Shown: in pieces, positions 26,499 through 35,239 of the stretch
Position numbering within the stretch: position 1 is the stretch's first letter
How the letters are laid out: every line of letters starts with the position of its first letter
DNA from: Rugamonas apoptosis
GTDB lineage: Bacteria; Pseudomonadota; Gammaproteobacteria; Burkholderiales; Burkholderiaceae_D
Assembly: GCF_014042355.1 (NCBI RefSeq)
Contig: NZ_JACEZU010000006.1
Coordinates: 310,001 to 374,000, forward strand
Direction: 5' to 3'
Length of the DNA: 64,000 nt
Made by a program: the position numbers and the translations under genes
The notes under the pieces: model-generated
Databases searched by the model: none
What the model was told of the DNA's origin: nothing
The model's input: only the letters and a program-made list of their open reading frames with translations

Positions 26499-27593
26499 TT
26501 ATTTGCCGCCGCGTCCGGCGCTGATCAGGTAGTTCTGCATGGTCGCCTCGGCCACCGACGCCCACTGGTTCTGATCCTGGCGGAAGCGCTTCCACGGTTC
26601 ATAGATCTTCTTGAACTTGGCGTTCTTGGCCGCTTCCTCGTTCATCACGTCGTTGGCCGCCTTGTAGCAGGCATCCATCGTGTCTTTCGGGAAGTTGCGC
26701 AGCTTGACGCCATTCTTCAGCAGGCGCGCCAGCGCCACCGGGTTCTTGGCGTCATACTCGGCCTGCATCACCACGTGCGCCTCGTAGGTCGCCACTTCCA
26801 GCGCGGCCTGGTATTCCTTGGGCAGCTTTTCCCATTCCTTGATGCCGACATAGAACGAGAACGAAGCGCCCGCCTCCCACCAGCCCGGCGCGTAGTAGAA
26901 CGGCGCCACTTTGTAGAAGCCCAGTTTTTCATCATCGTACGGGCCGACCCATTCGGCCGCGTCGATGGTGCCCTTTTCCAGCGCCGGATAGATGTCGCCG
27001 CCGGCCAGTTGCTGCGGCACCAGGCCCAGACGTTCCATCACCTTGCCGGCGAAGCCGCCGATGCGCATCTTGGTGCCCTTCAGGTCGGCCACGGTCTTGA
27101 CTTCCTTGCGGAACCAGCCGCCCATCTGGGTGCCGGAGTTACCGCCCAGGAAGTTGATGATGCCGTAGCCCTTGAAGAATTCCCGCGTCAGATCGCGTCC
27201 GCCGCCCTGGTCGTACCAGGCCGTGTGCTGGCGCGAGGTGAGGCCGAACGGCACCGCGCAGTCGAAGGCGAAGGTGGCGTCCTTGCCGAAGTAGTAGTAG
27301 GAGGCGCTGTGGCCCATCTCCACCGTGCCCGCCTGCACCGCGTCCATCACTTGCAGGCCGGGGACGATCTCGCCGGCCGCGAAGCTGCGGATATTGAATT
27401 TACCGCCCGTCAGCTGGGCCACGCGGCGCGTGAAGGTATCGGCCGCGCCAAAGATGGTGTCGAGCGATTTGGGGAAGCTCGACGCCAGGCGCCAGTTGAT
27501 GGTGGGCAGGCCATCGGCGGCCAGGGCTGGTGCGGCGATCACGCCGGCGCCCGTGCCCGCTGCCGCTTTCTTCAGGAAGGAACGACGTTCCAT
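26499..27593 (-). CDS. TRAP transporter solute-binding protein DctP-like (copy 2)
   Basis: 364-residue periplasmic binding protein with a Tat-like signal (ERRSFLKKAAAGTGAGV, cleavage near APALAAD). It is a close paralog of the protein at 18685-19770 along its whole length, sharing EWVGPYDDEKLG and APGWWEAG; the TakP-like 2-oxo-acid assignment is inferred. The start at 27593 has a strong AGGAG. No TRAP permease genes are adjacent. The C-terminal FRQDQNQWASVAEATMQNYL is nearly identical in both copies. Confidence 0.88.
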   Translation of the reverse strand: MERRSFLKKAAAGTGAGVIAAPALAADGLPTINWRLASSFPKSLDTIFGAADTFTRRVAQLTGGKFNIRSFAAGEIVPGLQVMDAVQAGTVEMGHSASYYYFGKDATFAFDCAVPFGLTSRQHTAWYDQGGGRDLTREFFKGYGIINFLGGNSGTQMGGWFRKEVKTVADLKGTKMRIGGFAGKVMERLGLVPQQLAGGDIYPALEKGTIDAAEWVGPYDDEKLGFYKVAPFYYAPGWWEAGASFSFYVGIKEWEKLPKEYQAALEVATYEAHVVMQAEYDAKNPVALARLLKNGVKLRNFPKDTMDACYKAANDVMNEEAAKNAKFKKIYEPWKRFRQDQNQWASVAEATMQNYLISAGRGGK

Positions 27594-27672
27594 GCTGTGT
27601 ATCTCCTCTGTTTGTGTGTAGGCATAACGCTGATGCACGTCACAGTGTATGAGCAGTGAGGAAAGCTTGCAA

Positions 27673-27704
27673 CGAAAATAAAGACGGCCGCGCGAGGCGG
27701 CCGT
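27673..27704 (-). terminator. Rho-independent terminator of pmbA
   Basis: An 8-bp perfect stem, ACGGCCGC/GCGGCCGT, at 27684-27704 is followed on the minus strand by CTTTATTTT, 36 bp after the pmbA stop codon. Confidence 0.65.
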
Positions 27705-27740
27705 GCTGCACTGCGGCGAGGACGATAGGACAGCGGCCGG

Positions 27741-29093
27741 TCAGGCGCCGGCCACCACCATCTTCTCGATCAGGATGGAGCCGGTCTGCTTGGTGCCGCG
27801 CACCAGCACGTCCGCGCCCACGGCCACGATCTGGGCCAGCATGTCCTTCATGTTGCCGGCGATGGTGATCTCCTCCACCGGATACTGGATCACGCCATTC
27901 TCCACCCAGTAACCGGAGGCGCCGCGCGAATAGTCGCCCGTCACGTAGTTGGTGCCCTGGCCCATGAGCTCCGTCACCAGCAGGCCGGTGCCCATCTTCT
28001 TGAGCATGGCCACGAAGTCGTCCGACGGCTTTGTATTGGACGAAGTGAGCGACAGGTTGTGCGAACCGCCCGCGTTACCCGTTGTTTTCATACCCAGCTT
28101 GCGGGCCGAATAGGTCGACAGGAAGTAGCCCTGCACCACGCCATCCTTGACCACGTCGCGCTTGACGGTGCGCACGCCCTCCTCGTCGAACGGGGCCGAG
28201 CCGACGGCGCCGATCACATGCGGATCCTCGTGGATCTGGATGTGGGACGGGAACACGGCCGTACCCAGCGAATCGAGCAGGAAGGTGGACTTGCGGTACA
28301 GCGCACCGCCCGAGGTGGCCTGCACGAACGCGCCCAGCAAACCGGCCGCCAGCGGCGCCTCGAACAGCACCGGGCAGGTGCGGGTATCGATCTTGCGCGC
28401 ATTCAGGCGTGCCAGCGCCCGTTCGGCGGCGTAGCGGCCGATGGCCTCGGGCGAGGACATCAGCTTCGCATCGCGCACGGAGCTGTACCAGTCGTCGCGC
28501 TGCATCTTGGCGCCCTTGCCGGCGATGGGCGCCACCGACAGCGTGTGGCGCGAATATGGATAGCCGCCGATGAAGCCGCGCGAATTGGCCGACACGAAGT
28601 GCGACTGCTGCACATGCACGCCGGCGCCCTCGCTGTTGGTGATGCGCGGATCGACGGCGAATGCGGCCGCCTCGGCGCGCTGGGCCAGCGCCACCGCTTC
28701 CTCGGTCGTGATATTCCATGGGTAGAACAGCTGCAGGTCGCGCGGGTCCATCTCCAGCATGTCCGCGTCGGCCAGGCCGGCGCAATCATCGTCGGCCGTG
28801 AAGCAGGCGATGTTGTAGGCAGCTTCCACCGTCGCGCGCAGCGCGGCCGGCGAAAAGTCGGAGGTGCTGGCGTTGCCGCGCTTCTGGCCGATGAACACCG
28901 TCACGCCCATGCCCTTGTCGCGGTTTTGCTCGATCGTCTCGATCTTGCTCTTGCGGACCGAGACGGACAGGCCGCTGCCCTCGCTGATTTCGACGGCGCA
29001 ATCGGTGCCGCCCTTCTCGCGGGCGTAGGCCAGCACGTCGCGTGCGAGCTGTTTCAATTGGTCCTGGCTATGGGTAAAAACGGAGTCGCTCAT
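27741..29093 (-). CDS. pmbA: PmbA/TldE metalloprotease subunit
   Basis: 450-residue TldE-type partner of the TldD/TldE protease, which degrades unfolded peptides and matures some modified peptides (microcin B17, CcdA in E. coli). Recognised by RKSKIETIEQNRDKGMGVTV at the N-terminus and by TGNAGGSHNL and GDYSRGASGYWVENG at the C-terminus. The catalytic zinc site resides in TldD, which is not in this window. It is divergent from darP, an arrangement also found in E. coli. Confidence 0.93.
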   Translation of the reverse strand: MSDSVFTHSQDQLKQLARDVLAYAREKGGTDCAVEISEGSGLSVSVRKSKIETIEQNRDKGMGVTVFIGQKRGNASTSDFSPAALRATVEAAYNIACFTADDDCAGLADADMLEMDPRDLQLFYPWNITTEEAVALAQRAEAAAFAVDPRITNSEGAGVHVQQSHFVSANSRGFIGGYPYSRHTLSVAPIAGKGAKMQRDDWYSSVRDAKLMSSPEAIGRYAAERALARLNARKIDTRTCPVLFEAPLAAGLLGAFVQATSGGALYRKSTFLLDSLGTAVFPSHIQIHEDPHVIGAVGSAPFDEEGVRTVKRDVVKDGVVQGYFLSTYSARKLGMKTTGNAGGSHNLSLTSSNTKPSDDFVAMLKKMGTGLLVTELMGQGTNYVTGDYSRGASGYWVENGVIQYPVEEITIAGNMKDMLAQIVAVGADVLVRGTKQTGSILIEKMVVAGA

Positions 29094-29187
29094 GTGGTGA
29101 TTTCTTCGGATGACCGCTAAAACAGTTATCATAGCAGTCGTTTACAGTTTATAGGGGCGGCCTTGCGCCAAACCGCAAGTTAATATT

Positions 29188-29790
29188 ATGGTAAATCCAA
29201 ACCGCGGTGCCGTCGGCTACCAATCATCCGAGTTCGAGCAGGAATACGAACGTCCCTCCAAATCGGAGCTCAAGCGCCTGATGAATGCGCTGCAGGAACT
29301 GGGCGAGGCGCTGGTGGCCGAGCCGCGCGACCGCGTCAAGCGCGTGCCCATGCCCGAGGACGTGCGCGACGCCATCCTCGAATGCCAGACCATTACCAAC
29401 CACGAAGGCCGGCGCCGCCAGATGCAATTCGTGGGCAAGAAGATGCGCACCCTGGACGAGGCCGAAGTGGCCCTGATCCAGAAGACCATCGACGGCTGGA
29501 AAGGCGCCTCCAAGGCCGATACGGCCGCCATGCACGCGCTGGAGCGGCGCCGCGAGAAGCTGCTGGCCGACGACAAGGCGCTCACCGTGCTGCTGTCGGA
29601 GAACCCGGAACTGGACGTGCAGCACCTGCGCACCCTGATCCGCAATGCCCGCAAGGAACAGGCCGAGAACAAACCGCCCAAGGCCTACCGCGAAATCTTC
29701 CAGATCCTCAAGCAGGTCGAGGCCAAGAAGAACAAGCCGGCCGCCGACGCGCAGGATGACGACGAAGACGGCGAGTCCGGCGATGAGTAA
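29188..29790 (+). CDS. darP: DarP/YjgA ribosome biogenesis factor
   Basis: 200-residue highly charged helical protein of the DUF615/YjgA family, which binds late 50S precursors. Family features include SKSELKRLMNALQELGEAL and GRRRQMQFVGKKMR. The acidic C-terminal tail (DDDEDGESGDE) is typical of betaproteobacterial members. It is divergent from pmbA (94-bp gap) and overlaps mog by 8 bp. Confidence 0.92.
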   Translation: MVNPNRGAVGYQSSEFEQEYERPSKSELKRLMNALQELGEALVAEPRDRVKRVPMPEDVRDAILECQTITNHEGRRRQMQFVGKKMRTLDEAEVALIQKTIDGWKGASKADTAAMHALERRREKLLADDKALTVLLSENPELDVQHLRTLIRNARKEQAENKPPKAYREIFQILKQVEAKKNKPAADAQDDDEDGESGDE

Positions 29791-30391
29791 CAACGCGGAA
29801 CTGGTGATCGGCCTGGTGTCGGTATCGGACCGCGCCAGCGGCGGCGTGTACCAGGACCAGGGCATCCCCGCCCTGCAGGACTGGCTCACGCGCGCGCTGA
29901 CCACCCCATTCCGGGTCGAAACCCGTTTGATCGCCGACGAGCGTCCCCAGATCGAAGCGACCCTGGTCGAGCTGGTGGACCAGGCCCGCTGCCACCTGGT
30001 GCTGACCACGGGCGGCACCGGTCCGGCGCGGCGCGACGTCACGCCCGAAGCCACGCTGGCCGTGGGCAGCAAGGAAATGCCGGGCTTTGGCGAACAGATG
30101 CGCCAGATCAGCCTGCGCTTCGTGCCGACCGCCATCCTGTCGCGCCAGACGGCCGTGATCCGCGAGACGGCCGGCCACGCGGCCCTGATCATGAATCTGC
30201 CGGGCCAGCCCAAGGCCATCCAGGAAACGCTGGAAGGCTTGCGCGACGCCGACGGCAACAGCGTGGTGGGTGGCATCTTCGCCGCCGTGCCCTACTGCGT
30301 GGACCTGATCGGCGGCCCGTACATGGAAACCGATCCCGCCGTCTGCAAGGCGTTCCGGCCCAAGTCGGCGCTGCGCCCGGCCGCCACCTGA
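29783..30391 (+). CDS. mog: Molybdopterin adenylyltransferase
   Basis: 202-residue MoCF-fold enzyme that adenylylates molybdopterin before molybdate insertion. The signature TTGGTGPARRDVTPEAT is visible at about residues 74-90, with the later NLPGQPKAI segment. The start at 29783 overlaps the darP stop by 8 bp. Confidence 0.92.
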   Translation: MSNNAELVIGLVSVSDRASGGVYQDQGIPALQDWLTRALTTPFRVETRLIADERPQIEATLVELVDQARCHLVLTTGGTGPARRDVTPEATLAVGSKEMPGFGEQMRQISLRFVPTAILSRQTAVIRETAGHAALIMNLPGQPKAIQETLEGLRDADGNSVVGGIFAAVPYCVDLIGGPYMETDPAVCKAFRPKSALRPAAT

Positions 30392-30489
30392 CCCGCATGC
30401 GCCGGCGCCGCCGCACCGTGGCGCTGGCCGCGCTGGGCGCGTTGGCCGCCGGCGCGCTGTCCATCGTCCCCTCTTACGCAAGGAAAGCC

Positions 30490-31158
30490 ATGAGCACTCT
30501 GCTGCAAACCATCGACATCGAATCGGCCCCCAATCCCACCGTGGCCATCATCTGGATGCACGGCCTGGGTGCCGACGCCAACGACTTCGTGCCCATGGTG
30601 CGCGAACTGGACCTGGCCGGCCTGCCCGGCATCCGCTTCGTGTTCCCCAACGCCGAGATGATGCCCGTCACCATCAACGGCGGCTACGTGATGCGCGCCT
30701 GGTACGACATCGTGGCCACCGACCTGGGACGCCATGAGGACGAAAAAGGCTTGCGCGTGTCGCAGGGCCAGGTGGAGGCGCTGATCGCACGCGAGAACGC
30801 GCGCGGCATTCCGCTGGAACGCATCATCCTGGCCGGCTTCTCGCAAGGCAGCGCAATGACGCTGCAAACGGGCTTGCGCCAGGCCGGCAAGCTGGCCGGC
30901 ATGATGTGCCTGTCCGGCTATGTACCGATCGCCGACAAGGCCATCGCGGAACACACGGCCGCCAGCAAGGCCACCCCGATCTTCATGGCGCACGGCCGCA
31001 TGGACCCGGTGGTGCCGGTGGCGCGCGCCGAACAGTCGCGCGACCTGCTCAAGCAGCTGGGCTACAACGTGGAATGGCACGAATACCCGATGCAGCACTC
31101 CGTGTGCCAGGAGGAAGTGGCGCACATCAGCGCGTGGCTCAAGCGGGTGCTGGGCTGA
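30490..31158 (+). CDS. Carboxylesterase / phospholipase family hydrolase
   Basis: 222-residue alpha/beta hydrolase of the YpfH/carboxylesterase II type. It has the oxyanion strand WMHGLGADANDF, nucleophile motif GFSQGS (near Ser119), Asp in HGRMDPVVP and a C-terminal His (MQHSVCQEE). The start at 30490 has AAGGA 5 bp upstream. An in-frame ATG at 30397 would add an Arg-rich, signal-like extension, but it lies just after mog and lacks comparable spacing. The natural substrate is unknown. Confidence 0.85.
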   Translation: MSTLLQTIDIESAPNPTVAIIWMHGLGADANDFVPMVRELDLAGLPGIRFVFPNAEMMPVTINGGYVMRAWYDIVATDLGRHEDEKGLRVSQGQVEALIARENARGIPLERIILAGFSQGSAMTLQTGLRQAGKLAGMMCLSGYVPIADKAIAEHTAASKATPIFMAHGRMDPVVPVARAEQSRDLLKQLGYNVEWHEYPMQHSVCQEEVAHISAWLKRVLG

Positions 31159-31186
31159 CCCAGACACCTGCACAAGGCGCCCGCCG

Positions 31187-31741
31187 TCACTTCGGCAACG
31201 GCGCCGCGCGCGATGGCGGCGCCGGGGTCTGCGCCGCGTTCATCACCATCGCCAGAAAAGTGTAATAACCGTTTATCCCCATCAGGTCGACCACGCCGTG
31301 TTCCCCGAAGCGCGCCAGCGCGGCCGCGTAGGTATCGTCGCCAACGCGCTGGCGCTGGTGCAGCTCAATACAGAAGTCGTGCACCAACGCCTCGTCTTCC
31401 GCCATGCCTTCGGGCCGCTGGCGCGCGGCGATGGCCTCGATGATAGCCGGCGCGATGCCGCTATCGTGCGCGATGGGCGCGTGAATGGCCCATTCCACGG
31501 GCTGGCTCCACTGCCGCGCCGTCACCAGTATCGCCAGTTCCGACAGGCGCGTACCAATGGCGCTGCGGTAACGCAGATACTCCCCCATGCGCTGGGCCGC
31601 CTCCATCAGTTCCGGGCTACGTATCAACGGCACGAACGGCCCATACAGCGCACCGCGCGGGCCGTCGATCACGGCCTGCGCCGCCACCTGCTGGGCGGCG
31701 CTGAGCTGGGCAAAAGGAATGGGAGGGAGGCGGTCGGTCAT
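31187..31741 (-). CDS. Carboxymuconolactone decarboxylase (AhpD-like) family protein
   Basis: 184-residue all-helical protein of the CMD family. It has EWAIHAPIAHDSGI in the central helices but not the CxxC of true AhpD peroxidase partners, so a decarboxylase-like or uncharacterised role is more likely. The start at 31741 is 21 bp from a palindrome (31763-31780). It converges with the esterase gene and is divergent from the aminotransferase gene. Confidence 0.75.
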   Translation of the reverse strand: MTDRLPPIPFAQLSAAQQVAAQAVIDGPRGALYGPFVPLIRSPELMEAAQRMGEYLRYRSAIGTRLSELAILVTARQWSQPVEWAIHAPIAHDSGIAPAIIEAIAARQRPEGMAEDEALVHDFCIELHQRQRVGDDTYAAALARFGEHGVVDLMGINGYYTFLAMVMNAAQTPAPPSRAAPLPK

Positions 31742-31762
31742 TGGGGCGTCTTGTAGTGATTT

Positions 31763-31780
31763 TGCTGGAATCTTCCAGCA
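31763..31780. promoter_or_regulatory. Perfect palindrome between divergent genes
   Basis: TGCTGGAA-TC-TTCCAGCA has perfect 8-bp arms and lies 21 bp upstream of the CMD-family gene, between it and the class III aminotransferase. It is a candidate operator for an unknown dimeric regulator. The remaining intergenic sequence to 31978 shows nothing else recognised. Confidence 0.5.
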
Positions 31781-31978
31781 TATTCTGCGGCAGCACAACC
31801 CTTGCCTCCGAGTACGTTCAACTTAGCCCGATATGGCGCCGCCCTATTTGACCGGCCGCAGGCTGTCCGGTCTGCCGTGCCAAAAAAATACGATTGCTCT
31901 CGGTAAATATCAACAGTACGCAATCCAATTCCGCTTATCCTTCGCTGTCGCCCCTTTCCTCTCCCCAAAGAGAACGCA

Positions 31979-33319
31979 ATGAACAACACCAGCCACATCA
32001 TCCACCGCAACCTGCGCCACCAGCCGCCCACCGCCACCAGCGCCTCCGGCATGCTGATCCACGACGCCAGCGGTAACAGCTATCTTGATGCCAGCGGCGG
32101 CGCGGCCGTGTCCTCGCTGGGCCACGGCCACCCCGACGTGCTGGCCGCCATGCACGCGCAGATCGACCGCAACGCCTATGCCCACACCGGCTTCTTCACC
32201 ACCGACGTGGCCGAGGAACTGGCGGCCCGGCTGGCGGCGGACGCGCCGGGCGACCTGGATCACGTCTACCTCGTGTCGGGCGGCTCGGAGGCGATCGAAA
32301 CGGCGCTCAAGCTGGCGCGCCAGTATTTCGTGGAGTCCGGCCAGCCGGAGCGCACCATGTTCATCGCCCGCCGCCAGAGCTACCATGGCAACACGCTGGG
32401 CGCGCTGGCCCTGGGCGGCAACGAGTGGCGCCGCCAGCATTTCGCGCCGCTGCTGATGGACGTGGCGCGCGTCTCGCCCTGCTACGAATACCGCGACCGC
32501 GCGCCCGGCCAAAGCGTGGACGATTACACCTTATGCCTGCTGGCGGAACTGGAAGCGTGCATCGTCGAGACGGGGCCGGAGCGGGTGATCGCGTTCTGCG
32601 CCGAGCCGGTGGTGGGCGCCACCGGCGGCGCCGTGCCGCCCACGCCGGGCTACTTCCGCGGCGTGCGGGCGCTGTGCGACAAGTACGGCATCCTGTTCAT
32701 CGCGGACGAGGTCATGTGCGGCATGGGCCGCACCGGCACACTGTACGCGATCGAGCAGGAGGATGTGGTGCCGGACCTGGTGGCGCTGGGCAAAGGCCTG
32801 GGCGCCGGCTACGCGCCCATCGGCGCCGTGCTGGCGCGCGCGCCCATCGTGGCGCGCCTGCGCGACGGCAGCGGCGTGTTCCAGCACGGGCATACCTACA
32901 TGGGCCATCCGGTGGCGGCCGCCGCCGCGCTGGCGGTGCAGCAGGTGATCCGGCGCGATGACCTGCTGGCCCAGGTGGCCGTGCGCGGCGCGGCCTTGCG
33001 GCGCCTGCTGGAACGCACCTTCGGCGCCCATCCCCATGTGGGCGATATTCGGGGACGCGGTCTGTTCCTGGGACTGGAACTGGTGCGCGACCGGGACAGC
33101 AAGGAACCGTTCGCACCGGAGTTGAAACTGCACGCCGCCATCAAGGCGCAGGCCATGGCGTGCGGTCTGATGGTGTACCCGATGGGCGGCACCATCGACG
33201 GCCGGCGCGGCGACCATGTCCTGCTGGCGCCACCGTTCATCGCCACCGAGGCCGATCTGGTCGAGGTCGTGGGTCGCCTGGGCGAAGCGCTGGCGCGCGC
33301 CCTGGCGCGCGTGCGCTGA
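31979..33319 (+). CDS. Class III (omega) aminotransferase
   Basis: 446-residue PLP enzyme of the class III family. The Schiff-base Lys is in DLVALGKGLGAGYAPIGAV, preceded by the FIADEVMCGMGRTG cofactor-binding motif, and GGSEAIETALKLAR binds the phosphate. Family members transfer amino groups from omega-amines, beta-alanine or similar to pyruvate or 2-oxoglutarate; the substrate cannot be read from sequence. It stands alone, flanked by repeats at its 3' end. Confidence 0.88.
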   Translation: MNNTSHIIHRNLRHQPPTATSASGMLIHDASGNSYLDASGGAAVSSLGHGHPDVLAAMHAQIDRNAYAHTGFFTTDVAEELAARLAADAPGDLDHVYLVSGGSEAIETALKLARQYFVESGQPERTMFIARRQSYHGNTLGALALGGNEWRRQHFAPLLMDVARVSPCYEYRDRAPGQSVDDYTLCLLAELEACIVETGPERVIAFCAEPVVGATGGAVPPTPGYFRGVRALCDKYGILFIADEVMCGMGRTGTLYAIEQEDVVPDLVALGKGLGAGYAPIGAVLARAPIVARLRDGSGVFQHGHTYMGHPVAAAAALAVQQVIRRDDLLAQVAVRGAALRRLLERTFGAHPHVGDIRGRGLFLGLELVRDRDSKEPFAPELKLHAAIKAQAMACGLMVYPMGGTIDGRRGDHVLLAPPFIATEADLVEVVGRLGEALARALARVR

Positions 33320-33328
33320 CAAATGCGA

Positions 33329-33378
33329 TTGGGGACGTAACACAATTTCGCGAAATCGAAATCGTGTTACGTCCCCAA
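33329..33378. repeat. GGGGACGTA-type hairpin repeat (copy 2)
   Basis: Perfect 15-bp arms, TTGGGGACGTAACAC (33329-33343) and GTGTTACGTCCCCAA (33364-33378), enclose a 20-nt loop containing TTTCGCGAAA. The core matches the hairpin at 26441-26482 (TGGGGACGTA then G/A then CACA). It lies 9 bp after the aminotransferase stop and may also act as a terminator. Confidence 0.8.
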
Positions 33379-33415
33379 ATTCGTTAAGCTTGGCAGAATT
33401 CGAAACGCCGAACCG

Positions 33416-33452
33416 GGGTCAGGCTCCCCGCCTTGGCGCCAGGGTCTGACCC
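33416..33452. repeat. GGGTCAG/CTGACCC inverted repeat
   Basis: GGGTCAG (33416-33422) and CTGACCC (33446-33452) are perfect 7-bp arms, just downstream of the FAH-family gene on the minus strand. It is directly next to the GGGGACGTA hairpin, making a short repeat cluster between the convergent aminotransferase and FAH genes. Confidence 0.5.
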
Positions 33453-33458
33453 TGTTGC

Positions 33459-34310
33459 TTACGGCGCCTGCCAGGCGATGACGTCGGCCTGCTGTTCGCC
33501 CAGGCCGGCGATGCCCAGCCGCAGCTGGTCGCCTTTCTTGAGGAAGCGCTGCGGCTTGCGGCCCTGGCCCACGCCGGGCGGGGTGCCGGTGGCGATGATG
33601 TCGCCCGGCTCCAGCGTCATGAATTTGGACAGGTAGCTCACCAGCTGGGCCACCGTGAAGATCATGGTGGCCGTGCTGCCGGTCTGCATGCGCTTGCCGT
33701 TCAGGTCCAGGTACAGGTCCAGCTGCTGCACGTCGTAGATGTCGTCCTGCGTCACCAGCCATGGGCCGACGGGGCCGAAAGTGTCGCAACCCTTGCCCTT
33801 GTCCCACTGGGGACCGCGCTCCAGCTGGAACGCGCGCTCAGACACGTCGTTGACCACGCAGTAGCCGGCCACGTACTTGAGCGCATCTTCCTCGCTCACG
33901 TATTGGGCGCGGGTGCCGATCACCACGCCCAGCTCCACTTCCCAATCCGTCTTCTTCGAGCCTTGCGGCAGCATGATGGGATCATCCGGGCCGTTCAGGC
34001 AGGAGATGGCTTTCATGAACACGATCGGTTCCTTGGGCACGGGCATGCCCGCTTCGGCCGCATGGTCCGAATAATTGAGGCCGATGCCGATGAACTTGCC
34101 CACCTTGGCCAGCGGTACGCCGTAACGGGGATTGCCGCGCACGGCCGGCAGTGTCTCGGGGTCAATCTTGGCCAGCTTGCGCAGGGCCTTGGCCGACAAC
34201 TGTTCCGGGCCGATATCGTCGATCACGCCCGACAGGTCGCGCAGCTTGCCGAAGTCGTCGATCAAGCCAGGTTTCTCTTTGCCGGGACGGCCGTAACGCA
34301 CGAGTCTCAT
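33459..34310 (-). CDS. Fumarylacetoacetate hydrolase (FAH) family protein
   Basis: 283-residue FAH-fold enzyme with metal-binding acidic residues in EVELGVVIG and the family C-terminal segment GDIIATGTPPGVGQG. The RLVRYGRPGKEKPGLID start and length resemble 2,4-diketo-3-deoxy-L-fuconate hydrolases and related beta-diketone hydrolases. It probably cleaves a C-C bond in a dioxo acid. It could be co-transcribed with the oxygenase, MFS and KamA genes upstream (57-bp gap). Confidence 0.85.
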   Translation of the reverse strand: MRLVRYGRPGKEKPGLIDDFGKLRDLSGVIDDIGPEQLSAKALRKLAKIDPETLPAVRGNPRYGVPLAKVGKFIGIGLNYSDHAAEAGMPVPKEPIVFMKAISCLNGPDDPIMLPQGSKKTDWEVELGVVIGTRAQYVSEEDALKYVAGYCVVNDVSERAFQLERGPQWDKGKGCDTFGPVGPWLVTQDDIYDVQQLDLYLDLNGKRMQTGSTATMIFTVAQLVSYLSKFMTLEPGDIIATGTPPGVGQGRKPQRFLKKGDQLRLGIAGLGEQQADVIAWQAP

Positions 34311-34367
34311 ACTTATCCTTGTTAGCCAGACGGGGGAACCGCAATGCCCGCCATTCTAACCGAAGGA

Positions 34368-35213
34368 TTAGTACACGCTTTCGCGCAGCCACTTGTTGGC
34401 GATGATCTTGGTGCCGCGCACCACGGGACAACCCGCGTGCAGGGTTTGCTGGTCCGGCCGGTGGCTGGCGTCCGTGTTGAGGAAGAACAGGGCGCTGCCC
34501 TTGCGGGGAAAGACTTCCAGGCCGATGTTGGGAAACGCCGTGCCGCCCCCCTGCTCCACGTCGCTCAGGTAAAGGATGAAGGTGGCCAGGCGCTGGCCGC
34601 CGCGCCGCAAATGGGCGCGGTGCCCGTCCGAATCGGGATTGAGCCAATCGTAATGGGGCCGGTATTGCTGCGCCACGCCGTACTTCTGCAACTGGAACGG
34701 TTCGCCGCACTCCAGCGGCCACTGGGCGATGGCGGCCAGCCGCTGTTCGATGCGGTCGGCCAGTGCGTGCTCGCCGCGCTGGATGACAGCCATCTCGCTG
34801 GTGCGCCCGTCATGCACGGTGCTGGCGCCGTCCTCCTCGCTGGTGACGGTGGAACGGGTGTAGCGCTGGTCACAGTGAGCCACGATGGCGTCGCACTCGT
34901 CCTCGTCCAGCACATTGCCCAGCAAGACCACGCGCGGCTGGCGCAGCGCGCACAGGATCTCCACCGCGCGCCCCGCCACGGCCAGCCGGTTGCTGGTGGT
35001 GTCCACCTGCGGCATGCCCGCTTGCCGGCCCGGCGCCGCCAGCAGGTCGGCGCCCAGCGCCTCGCCAATGGCGGCGCGCGCGAACGCCATGCTGTACTGG
35101 CCGGAGCGGGCCATGCTGTCGGCCATGTCGCGCGGGCTGCAGGCGCGTGCCAGGTTATCCCGGATCCAGGCCTGCCAGTCGGGCGGCAGGGTGGCGAACA
35201 CGGAAGTGGTCAT
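34368..35213 (-). CDS. 2OG-Fe(II) oxygenase, prolyl 4-hydroxylase-like
   Basis: 281-residue protein with a C-terminal P4H-type double-stranded beta-helix. The iron triad His-x-Asp is in RPHYDWLN and the distal His in TLHAGCPV; a downstream Lys (RGTKIIANKW) is placed to bind 2-oxoglutarate. The N-terminal 90 residues are not recognised. It lies 26 bp after the MFS gene. Substrate could be a protein proline or a free amino acid. Confidence 0.85.
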   Translation of the reverse strand: MTTSVFATLPPDWQAWIRDNLARACSPRDMADSMARSGQYSMAFARAAIGEALGADLLAAPGRQAGMPQVDTTSNRLAVAGRAVEILCALRQPRVVLLGNVLDEDECDAIVAHCDQRYTRSTVTSEEDGASTVHDGRTSEMAVIQRGEHALADRIEQRLAAIAQWPLECGEPFQLQKYGVAQQYRPHYDWLNPDSDGHRAHLRRGGQRLATFILYLSDVEQGGGTAFPNIGLEVFPRKGSALFFLNTDASHRPDQQTLHAGCPVVRGTKIIANKWLRESVY

Positions 35214-35239
35214 GCTGTGCCTCCCAGTAGAGTGCGGTG

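Noticed and set aside
30397-30489. Arg-rich signal-like N-terminal extension of the esterase
   Set aside because: It would look like an export signal, but the ATG at 30490 has the better ribosome-binding site and the shorter protein matches cytosolic relatives.
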